Below are positions 1-5,926 of a DNA stretch of 9,437 bases, piece by piece. The notes under the pieces were generated by a model that did no database searches, was not told the origin of the DNA, and was given only the letters and a program-made list of their open reading frames with translations. Origin of the DNA: Pyrinomonadaceae bacterium. Lineage in GTDB: Bacteria > Acidobacteriota > Blastocatellia > Pyrinomonadales > Pyrinomonadaceae. The first letter of the stretch is position 1. Every line of letters starts with the position of its first letter. Where the stretch lies: positions 1 through 9,437 of the forward strand of contig JAJAYR010000095.1 in the NCBI GenBank assembly GCA_026786155.1, given 5' to 3'. A program made the translations under genes and the position numbers.

Positions 1-507
1 ACGATTTTTGTTAATTCGATGTCCGACCTTTTTCATAAAAACGTGCCGCTCGATTATATTCAGCAGGTTTTTGATGTGATGAAACGCGCCGATTGGCATC
101 GGTTTCAAGTTTTAACCAAACGCGCCGACCGATTGGCGGAACTGAGTTCACAACTCGAATGGTCGCCGAATATCTGGATGGGCGTTTCGGTTGAAACTCA
201 AAAATATGTTCATCGGATAGACGAATTGAGACAAACGGGTGCCAAAACGAAATTTTTATCTTTAGAGCCTCTGCTCGGTGCTTTGAAAAATCTCGATTTG
301 GAAGAAATTGATTGGGTTATTGTCGGCGGTGAAAGCGGATACGGCGCAAGACCGATAAAAGAAGATTGGGTTTTGGAAATCCGCGAGCAATGTCGAGAAT
401 CCGGCGTTCCGTTTTTCTTCAAGCAGTGGGGCGGAGTTAATAAAAAGAAAACCGGCAGATTGCTCGAAGGCAGAACTTGGGACGATATGCCGATGACAGC
501 GGTTTAG
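1..507 (+). CDS. DUF5131 (phage Gp37/Gp68-like) protein, 5'-truncated by the window edge
   Basis: The frame is open from base 1 (codons for T-I-F-V-N-S precede the first Met at 19) and ends at TAG 505-507, so about 168 C-terminal residues are present and the true start lies outside the window. Recognised family motifs in order: FVNSMSDLFH at the edge, FQVLTKR, NIWMGVSVE, FLSLEPLLG, DWVIVGGESGYGARP, FFFKQWGG, and a terminal GRTWDDMP. This order is typical of DUF5131, annotated as phage Gp37/Gp68 family. From family knowledge, the missing N-terminal part usually carries a cysteine cluster resembling a radical-SAM site, but that cannot be checked here. The biochemical function is not established. 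Members occur on phages and on chromosomes, and nothing else here looks phage-derived. The stop codon overlaps the convergent transporter gene. The Met at 19 is internal to a conserved motif and is not the start. Confidence 0.9.
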   Translation, partial: TIFVNSMSDLFHKNVPLDYIQQVFDVMKRADWHRFQVLTKRADRLAELSSQLEWSPNIWMGVSVETQKYVHRIDELRQTGAKTKFLSLEPLLGALKNLDLEEIDWVIVGGESGYGARPIKEDWVLEIREQCRESGVPFFFKQWGGVNKKKTGRLLEGRTWDDMPMTAV

Positions 508-1241
508 CCGAACAAACCTTCGGTTATTCCTTTTTCATAAATAATAAAAAGTCCGAGTCCGACGCTGACCAAACCGGCGACGCCTTGCAGAATGTGATTA
601 AAGCGGTTGAATTTTGTCGCCGTAAAATGAAACGGCAAGCCGACGAGCAGACTCATCAGCATCATTCCGGCGATTGAGCCGACACCAAAAACGATGATGT
701 AGAGAAGTCCGAGCGAGCGCGATTCGATGGTCGGAATAACCAGCAGCATTAACGCCGCGCTGCCCGCCATTCCGTGAATCATCCCGATAATAACGGCACG
801 CGGGCTGAATGAAAATCCGTGATGCGTGTGCGGCTCTTTCGCTTCCGCCGATTCGTGCAGGTGCGGATGCGCGTGTTCTTTGGCGCCGTGTTCGTGCGCG
901 TGAAAATGCAGTTTGCCGCCCTGAAAAAGTTTTCGCAGGACGTTTAGACCGAGCAGCACGAGCAGCACGCCGACGCAGAATTCGAGCGTTCTTTCGGTTT
1001 GCTCGCTGATTTGAAAATTCAGAAGTAAAACGAAAATTCCCGCGATAACCAGCGAAATAGTATGTCCCAAACCCCAGAGTCCGCCGATGAACATCGAACT
1101 CCAAAGGCTTTTGCGCTCGGAAACAATCGTCGAAACCGCCGCCAAATGGTCGGCTTCGGTCGCGTGTTTCAGCCCGATTAAAAATCCGAAACCCAATACC
1201 GTCGCCGTTGACATCGCAGAAAATAATAAAATTTCCGACAT
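504..1241 (-). CDS. Small NiCoT/UreH-type nickel-cobalt transporter-like membrane protein
   Basis: A 245-residue polytopic inner-membrane protein, about six hydrophobic segments. Residues 26-32 read HATEADH, the HX4DH signature of the NiCoT/UreH superfamily, in the first or second helix. GLGHT at 57-61 matches the second conserved His motif. Residues 112-141 form a loop with about ten histidines, as expected for a metal-binding loop between the two helical halves, and HGMAG at 156-160 opens the second half. The family moves Ni2+ or Co2+ across the cytoplasmic membrane; direction and metal cannot be read from sequence. The start is supported by AAAGGA at 1249-1254, seven bases before the ATG. 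It lies 25 bp downstream of the larger NicO transporter on the same strand, so the two are probably cotranscribed. The stop TAA (504-506) overlaps the stop of the convergent DUF5131 gene. UreH-like or HupE-like naming would be equally acceptable. Confidence 0.85.
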   Translation of the reverse strand: MSEILLFSAMSTATVLGFGFLIGLKHATEADHLAAVSTIVSERKSLWSSMFIGGLWGLGHTISLVIAGIFVLLLNFQISEQTERTLEFCVGVLLVLLGLNVLRKLFQGGKLHFHAHEHGAKEHAHPHLHESAEAKEPHTHHGFSFSPRAVIIGMIHGMAGSAALMLLVIPTIESRSLGLLYIIVFGVGSIAGMMLMSLLVGLPFHFTATKFNRFNHILQGVAGLVSVGLGLFIIYEKGITEGLFG

Positions 1242-1248
1242 TAAAAAA

Positions 1249-1254
1249 TCCTTT
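1249..1254 (-). promoter_or_regulatory. Ribosome binding site of the small transporter
   Basis: AAAGGA on the minus strand, seven bases before the ATG at 1241. It lies inside the 25-bp gap after the stop of the larger transporter, leaving no room for a separate promoter and supporting cotranscription. Confidence 0.7.
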
Positions 1255-1266
1255 GAGAAAATAAAA

Positions 1267-2721
1267 CTATACTAAAGAGTTATAGCAGATAACCGCGCCG
1301 ACGCAAGCGATGACGAACGCGCTGAAGACCGGCAGGGCTTTGACGATTCGATTTTCGCCCAAAGCCGGATTGTTAAGAAATTTTCCGCCGTAAAGGAAAA
1401 TCAGACCGATTGCCGTCAATGTCGCCGCCAAACCGAAACTGAAAACTAAAGTCAGCACCAACCCGTAAGCGATTCTGTCTTTGGCAATTGCCGCCAGCAT
1501 CAAGACCAGAGCCGACGGGCAGGGCAGCAGTCCGCCGGAAATTCCCAAAAACAGTAAATTCTTCCACGTAACCTGTTTCGGCGGCAGATGCGAGTGCGTC
1601 GAACCGCCGTGCGTGTGCGTGAAATCTTCGTTTAAATCGTCGCGTTCGTGCGCGGCTTGATGATGCGAATCGCCGGTTTGATAACCCAGCATCGCCAGCA
1701 GACGATTTTTGAAAAGCGTCAAGCCGATGACTAAAACCATCAAGCCCGAAACGAAACTCAAAAACGGCATCAGGCGTTCCGGCAGAATATATTCGGACGC
1801 GAACAGCGCGATGATGCCGAGCGCGAAGACGCTCAAAGTATGCGTAATCGTCACGGTAATTCCCAAAAAGACGGCGTGTTTCGGCGTTCCTTTCGTGCCG
1901 ACGAGATACGCGCCGACGACCGCTTTGCCGTGTCCGGGCGAGAGCGCGTGCGCCGCGCCGAAGCCGAAGGCGACGAGCAAACCGAATAAAATAATCTGAG
2001 GCGTAATTTCGGGAACGGTGATAAGTTCGGCGAATTTATCTTTTTCGACCGGCGCGGAAATGTGTCCGTCGCGGTTTTGTAAAATTTTGGCATTCGGCGG
2101 AACATCATCGGTCGTAAATGAAAATTCCGCCTTTCTTTCCGCCAGCGGTGCTGACAAACTTTCCTGCGGATACGCTTTTAGTTCTTCGGTAATACCGCTG
2201 CCGAAAGCCGTGCTGTCAAAAATGTTGATTCCCGAAACGCGGCGGACGACGATTTCGTTCCAGCCGATGCGCTCCAAACCATTTTTATTTTCAAAACGGA
2301 AGTTTCGCGCCGTCGCGTCCGACGGCGGCAAATCGCCGAGTAAATCCCATTCAACGCGGAGCGTCGGCAAGTCTCCCGAACCGGGCGGCTGGCTGATATT
2401 AGTCGCGGTCGGGCGCAGCCCAATCGTATTTCCGTCAACTGAAATGAGTAAATTGCCAATGTATTCGGGCGTGATTTTGGCGACGTAAGAGTCGAGTTCC
2501 GCTTGGGAAAGCGAGCCGTCTCTGTCGGCATCAATCGTTTGCGATTCCTGAAAAGTCGGAATTTCCGCCATATCCAGAACGGCGCGAATTTTCACCTGCG
2601 ATTTTTCGACTTCAAGGCGCGAATAGTGATTGACACTAAAATTTCCGAGCGGATGCGCCGCCGCTGGCAACGCGAAAGCGAAGATGAAAAGCGCGGTGAA
2701 TATCAATAATCTTTTTCGCAT
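1267..2721 (-). CDS. NicO/RcnA-like nickel-cobalt transporter with N-terminal exported EF-hand domain
   Basis: 484 residues in three parts. Residues 1-22 are a clean signal peptide ending AAA, so the mature chain would begin HPLGNF, a motif I associate with this family. Residues 23 to about 238 are an exported soluble domain with an EF-hand-like loop at 64-75 (D64, D66, D68, G69, S70, E75). Residues 241 to about 480 form a six-helix NicO domain: HALSPGHGK at 258-266 is the metal-site motif, a His/Asp-rich loop spans 352-378, and GGLLPCPSA at 396-404 opens the second half. The family exports or imports Ni2+/Co2+; RcnA is the best-known exporter, but the exported domain sets this protein apart from E. 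coli RcnA. The signal peptide decides the start; no clear Shine-Dalgarno is visible. It follows the TPR gene after a structured 147-bp gap and precedes the second transporter by 25 bp. HupE/UreJ-like is the alternative label. Confidence 0.85.
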   Translation of the reverse strand: MRKRLLIFTALFIFAFALPAAAHPLGNFSVNHYSRLEVEKSQVKIRAVLDMAEIPTFQESQTIDADRDGSLSQAELDSYVAKITPEYIGNLLISVDGNTIGLRPTATNISQPPGSGDLPTLRVEWDLLGDLPPSDATARNFRFENKNGLERIGWNEIVVRRVSGINIFDSTAFGSGITEELKAYPQESLSAPLAERKAEFSFTTDDVPPNAKILQNRDGHISAPVEKDKFAELITVPEITPQIILFGLLVAFGFGAAHALSPGHGKAVVGAYLVGTKGTPKHAVFLGITVTITHTLSVFALGIIALFASEYILPERLMPFLSFVSGLMVLVIGLTLFKNRLLAMLGYQTGDSHHQAAHERDDLNEDFTHTHGGSTHSHLPPKQVTWKNLLFLGISGGLLPCPSALVLMLAAIAKDRIAYGLVLTLVFSFGLAATLTAIGLIFLYGGKFLNNPALGENRIVKALPVFSAFVIACVGAVICYNSLV

Positions 2722-2741
2722 TTTTCTGGAAGATAAAAGCT

Positions 2742-2863
2742 ATCTCAAAAATCGTTGTTCGCGTTCAGAGTCCGAACGCGGAACGCACTTTGCTCCGCCC
2801 GCGAGGCACGGCGGCAACACGCTCAAGCGTGGACTCTAAACAGTCGTCCGCTATTTTTGAGAT
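2742..2863. repeat. Structured intergenic element with nested inverted repeats
   Basis: Fills most of the gap between the TPR stop and the NicO start. Outer arms are perfect 11-mers, ATCTCAAAAAT (2742-2752) and ATTTTTGAGAT (2853-2863). Inside, read on the minus strand, are three hairpins: CACGC/GCGTG (2818-2831), CCGCC/GGCGG (2795-2814) and CGCGTTC/GAACGCG (2760-2780). The seven-base loop of the last (2767-2773) is fully complementary to 2831-2837. The core is much richer in GC than the arms. It could be a dispersed repeat of the REP/MITE type or a cis-acting RNA of the transporter transcript. I see no clear target-site duplication and no coding content. Confidence 0.6.
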
Positions 2864-2868
2864 GTTTT

Positions 2869-4161
2869 CTATTTCAATTCAGTCAACGCCGTCTGCGCTT
2901 TTTCGGCTTGCAGAACGTCAAACGACGGGTTGGTTTGTAACGCCTTTTGCAGCAAATCCTTCGCCGCTTTATTGTTTCCTAACGCTTTTTCAATCATTCC
3001 GGCGTGATAAAAGAACAGCGCGTTTTTCGTTTTAAGGCGCATCGCTTCAAGACTGATTTTTTGCGCCGCCTGAAAATTTCCTTTTTTATACAGACACCAG
3101 GCGTAAATATCGGCGGTGTAGATGTCTTGGCGGGCGGCGTGTTCGCGTTCGGCAATCGCCAACGCTTCGTCTAGTTTCACATTTTGGTCAGCCCACAAAA
3201 GCGCGAGCGTTCGCTGGTCGAGATTGCCGAGTTTTTGTTCGATGAAAACCGCCAAATCGTATTGCTCCTGCGCTTTTGCCGCGTTGCCTGATTTGGCATA
3301 GACATCGCCGAGCGAGATGACCGTTAAGGTCGCCGGAACTCTGGTTTGCGCTTGCGTATAAAACTTGACGGCGTTTTCCAAATCACCGGCGGCGGCGCGG
3401 GCGCGTCCTTTTCCGGCTAATCCGAAATGATAATCGGGAAAAACCCTGAGTGCGGTCTCGTATTGTTTTTCGGCTTCGGCAAATTTACCGACTTTGAAAT
3501 ACTCGTCGCCCAGATGAGCAAAACACCACGCCTGCGCTTCGCGGTCTTGCGGGTCGGCGATGCGAGCCGCCAAACTCAGTGCTTCAATCGCGCCGTCGGC
3601 ATCGCCGTGCAGCGAGCGAACGGCGGCGACGCGGGCGTAAGATTCCATATTCGGGCGCAAATCAACCATTTTCTGTGCCGCGTCAATCGCTGCCGGATAA
3701 TTTCCGAGTTCGACGTTGGCATCGGTCAGAACGCCGTAGATAATCGCGTCCTGCGGATTTTCCTGTTGCAGTTTCGTGCCGTATTCGAGGGCTTCGGCGA
3801 AACGATGAAACGTCAAAAGCAACGAGGCTTTGGTTCGTTTTGCTTCGAGATTTGCAGGTTCGACTTCGAGCGCCCGGCTGACGGCGGTTTCGGCGTTCGA
3901 GTTGATGCCGAAATCGCCGGTTTCACGCGCTAAACGAATGTAGCGGGCAGCAAGCAGATTATAGCCTTTTGCCGCGTCCGGCGATTTTTCGATGAACTTT
4001 TGCGCCGCCGCAATTTCCGCGTCCGCCGAACTCGTCGTCAAAGGTTCGGCGGGTTCTATTTTTGAAGCCGCTTGTTTGACGCAGGCGTTGGTTGTTAAAA
4101 TTACGACGCTTAAAATCAAGCATCCGAAAGTTGTCAGCGAGTTTGTTTTAATCTTTTTCAT
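2869..4161 (-). CDS. TPR-repeat protein, probable lipoprotein or membrane-anchored
   Basis: 430 residues. The N-terminus (MKKIK, hydrophobic 8-26, Cys27 in TNAC) looks like a lipoprotein signal. The -3 residue is Thr rather than Leu, so lipidation is likely but not certain; an uncleaved anchor is the alternative. After a Pro/Ser-rich spacer, residues 62-414 consist almost wholly of about nine tetratricopeptide repeats, with units near 62-103, 108-139, 140-170, 174-206, 209-243, 246-276, 279-310, 351-382 and 383-414. These end in the usual A-x-x-x-x-P pattern (for example EYGTKLQQENP). No catalytic domain is visible, so it is a protein-interaction scaffold on the outside of the inner membrane or in the periplasm. 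It sits between DUF4331 and the NicO transporter, and I infer it may bridge them. A strong intrinsic terminator precedes it and its own Shine-Dalgarno is weak, suggesting reduced expression relative to DUF4331. Confidence 0.85.
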   Translation of the reverse strand: MKKIKTNSLTTFGCLILSVVILTTNACVKQAASKIEPAEPLTTSSADAEIAAAQKFIEKSPDAAKGYNLLAARYIRLARETGDFGINSNAETAVSRALEVEPANLEAKRTKASLLLTFHRFAEALEYGTKLQQENPQDAIIYGVLTDANVELGNYPAAIDAAQKMVDLRPNMESYARVAAVRSLHGDADGAIEALSLAARIADPQDREAQAWCFAHLGDEYFKVGKFAEAEKQYETALRVFPDYHFGLAGKGRARAAAGDLENAVKFYTQAQTRVPATLTVISLGDVYAKSGNAAKAQEQYDLAVFIEQKLGNLDQRTLALLWADQNVKLDEALAIAEREHAARQDIYTADIYAWCLYKKGNFQAAQKISLEAMRLKTKNALFFYHAGMIEKALGNNKAAKDLLQKALQTNPSFDVLQAEKAQTALTELK

Positions 4162-4166
4162 AGCTC

Positions 4167-4213
4167 AAAAAGGCGAATCGGAGCGTGAAACTTTTGATTT
4201 CCGCTCCGATTCG
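4167..4213 (-). terminator. Intrinsic terminator after the DUF4331 gene
   Basis: On the minus strand a perfect 12-bp stem, CGAATCGGAGCG (4213-4202) with CGCTCCGATTCG (4185-4174), encloses a 16-base loop that can itself pair GAAA with TTTC. It is followed by CC and five T residues (4171-4167). It lies between the DUF4331 stop and the TPR start, only six bases from that ATG. It should end or attenuate transcription into the TPR and transporter genes, or may sequester the translation start of the TPR gene. Confidence 0.8.
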
Positions 4214-4229
4214 TTATTATCCAGACGAT

Positions 4230-5774
4230 TTATTTCTGGTCGTCGGTATATTCATCAGCAGAACCGGTGATCGGTCTGATGTTCGACGTGCGCGGAGCAT
4301 TGCCCGGATTCGGCGGCAGCAAATACGGGAAGCGCGTCAGCAGCGGTCCTTCCGGGTTGGCACTCACGCCGTCGCCGAGCGCGTTATTCGGAAAGACGTT
4401 GAACGCCGGTGTGAACGGTGTTCCGCCGACGACCGCGCGAAGCGCGATGTCCGTTACGTCGTCAAAAACTCGACGTCCGTTCGGGAAACCGGCAACGTCG
4501 CCGCCGAGCAGACCGAGACGGCTCTGACTGCCAATCGCCGTAATCGGAATCGCCGTGTTCAGGCGAAGATATTCATGCGGCTGACCGTCGGAAAGAAACG
4601 TCGTGAAATTCGGTCCCGTAACCGTGTTGACCGGAATGCCGGTAGCGAAAATCTGTACCAAATCATTGCGCGGCGCGGGCGGAATGTTAATGGTAATTCC
4701 GTTGAAAGCACCTAACGCGAGACGGATGATTTTCGGAATTTCCGGGTCGAGAATCGCCGGAGCCGCCACCGCGTCAAACTGCGGCGAAAGCGAGTTGAAA
4801 GCGTCTTTCAAACCGAGCGGAATGACGAGTTCATTAACCAGCGGGTTGCCGAGACGCGAAATCTGAACCCAATCTCCCTGCTGCGAACGAGTTCCGTCCG
4901 GGTTGATAACGCTCATCGAACGGCGGCTCGAAGTCGCCCACACGCCGATGACGGCGTTCGGGTCGGTCGGTCCGGTGGCGACGGCGCGGTTGCGGGTCAA
5001 CTCCTGAATCGGAACTTCCAGCGCAATCGTGCTGACGTTATAACCCTGCGTCGAATCAATCCCGTTGCCGACGCCCAAACCGCTGCCGCCGACGGTCAAA
5101 GTGCGTAAGTTAATCGCATCGAAAAGTCCGAGGTCAAAATAGAAATACTCGTCGCGGGTTCCGGCGAAAGTCTTGCCGCCGTTCGGCAGATTATAAACCG
5201 CCGGTAATCCGAGATTCGTTTCGTAGTTCGGCGTTACGCGCGGTCCGATGTTTGCCGGCGGTGTGCGAAGCCCGGCAGCGATAATGCGTCCGCGTCTGCC
5301 CGAAGCACGGTCAATGCGGCGAATGCTGTAAGTTTGCGGCTGATTGTAATCCGGGTCGGTCAGACTTGTAATTGCGCCGTCCGCGTTGACGGTCGAATGA
5401 CCGAGAACCGTATTTGTATTGACCGTCTGCGTCGTGAACTGCCACTGATAGGTAATGTCCTCGATGCCGTCGCCCGTGTTGTCAATTTTGATTTCATACA
5501 ACACGGTGTCGTCCCAACGGAAAAACTGCGGTCCGCCCGAAGGTTCTTGCAGCGGAATCCAGTTGCCGATGAGCGTTACAAAACCGCTGCGTCCGGCTTC
5601 GACACTACGGAAAGCGTAGGTGTCGGTATTGTCGGCGAATCTGTCCATACTGATTAATGGTGCTTCGCCGTGGCTGGAGGCAAATGCCGGCAATCCCGAA
5701 AGACTCAGACACATCGCCAGTGCAAAGAAAATGCGAGTCATTTTCAAACTTTTCTTATAAAAAACTTGTTTCAT
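4230..5774 (-). CDS. DUF4331-family secreted protein
   Basis: 514 residues from the chosen start. Residues 1-32 are a signal peptide (basic start, hydrophobic 13-29, GLPAFA before Ser33), so it is exported. The mature N-terminus SSHGEAPLIS followed by DTYAF (51-55) is the hallmark of DUF4331. GRRVFDDVTDIALRAVVGG (433-451), DGVSAN and FPYLLPPNPG near the end are the matching C-terminal family blocks, so the domain is complete. No function is established for DUF4331; the fold is probably beta-rich and no catalytic motif stands out. The frame extends 12 codons further upstream (MTDRQSS), but AGGGAG at 5783-5788, eight bases before this ATG, favours the internal start. It lies upstream of the TPR and metal-transporter genes and downstream of the mosaic surface protein. 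A role in envelope metal handling is inference from neighbours only. Confidence 0.88.
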   Translation of the reverse strand: MKQVFYKKSLKMTRIFFALAMCLSLSGLPAFASSHGEAPLISMDRFADNTDTYAFRSVEAGRSGFVTLIGNWIPLQEPSGGPQFFRWDDTVLYEIKIDNTGDGIEDITYQWQFTTQTVNTNTVLGHSTVNADGAITSLTDPDYNQPQTYSIRRIDRASGRRGRIIAAGLRTPPANIGPRVTPNYETNLGLPAVYNLPNGGKTFAGTRDEYFYFDLGLFDAINLRTLTVGGSGLGVGNGIDSTQGYNVSTIALEVPIQELTRNRAVATGPTDPNAVIGVWATSSRRSMSVINPDGTRSQQGDWVQISRLGNPLVNELVIPLGLKDAFNSLSPQFDAVAAPAILDPEIPKIIRLALGAFNGITINIPPAPRNDLVQIFATGIPVNTVTGPNFTTFLSDGQPHEYLRLNTAIPITAIGSQSRLGLLGGDVAGFPNGRRVFDDVTDIALRAVVGGTPFTPAFNVFPNNALGDGVSANPEGPLLTRFPYLLPPNPGNAPRTSNIRPITGSADEYTDDQK

Positions 5775-5782
5775 TTTAAATT

Positions 5783-5788
5783 CTCCCT
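5783..5788 (-). promoter_or_regulatory. Ribosome binding site fixing the DUF4331 start
   Basis: AGGGAG on the minus strand, eight bases (AATTTAAA) before the ATG at 5774. It selects this ATG over the in-frame ATG at 5810, which has no comparable site and lies within an inverted-repeat arm region. Confidence 0.75.
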
Positions 5789-5793
5789 TGGAA

Positions 5794-5923
5794 GATTGGC
5801 GGTCTGTCATTTTCGGTTTTCGATTTTCGGTTTTTAGCCTTTAGATTTTCCCGACTTAATTTAAGCGAAAAAATCGAAGACTAAAACCGAAAATCGAAAG
5901 CCCGTTATCCCAAACCGCCAATC
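5794..5923. repeat. Long imperfect inverted repeat in the DUF4331 leader
   Basis: Outer arms GATTGGCGGT (5794-5803) and ACCGCCAATC (5914-5923) are perfect 10-mers. Inner arms 5818-5837 and 5881-5899 (CTAAAACCGAAAATCGAAA) match over 19 bases with one bulged T. The left inner arm belongs to a heptamer series TTTTCGG, TTTTCGA, TTTTCGG, TTTTTAG (5810-5837). The structure begins three bases from the stop of the mosaic gene and ends six bases before the DUF4331 ribosome binding site. A separate small hairpin AAACCG/CGGTTT (5915-5928 region) overlaps the mosaic gene stop. It may serve as a terminator, a leader structure, or a dispersed intergenic repeat. I see no good sigma-70 promoter in it. Confidence 0.6.
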
Positions 5924-5926
5924 GGT

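Noticed and set aside
1..507. Prophage or mobile element at the left edge, suggested by the Gp37/Gp68 family name
   Set aside because: DUF5131 genes are also common on chromosomes, and no integrase, structural phage gene or attachment site is seen nearby.
598..1104. 168-codon minus-strand open frame
   Set aside because: Out-of-frame shadow of the small transporter; Arg-rich and without membrane segments.
2722..2868. A classical NiCo (czcD) riboswitch
   Set aside because: The junction-like shape is suggestive, but I could not find the conserved core sequence of that class.
2630..3035. Overlapping plus-strand open frames of 60-80 codons across the gap before the TPR stop
   Set aside because: They run through the inverted-repeat element and antisense to the TPR gene, with no ribosome binding sites.
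4185..4715. 176-codon plus-strand open frame
   Set aside because: Antisense to DUF4331 conserved blocks; Arg-rich product typical of shadow frames.
5775..5810. Upstream ATG giving a 12-residue extension of DUF4331
   Set aside because: It separates the signal peptide from the N-terminus and lacks a ribosome binding site, unlike the ATG at 5774.
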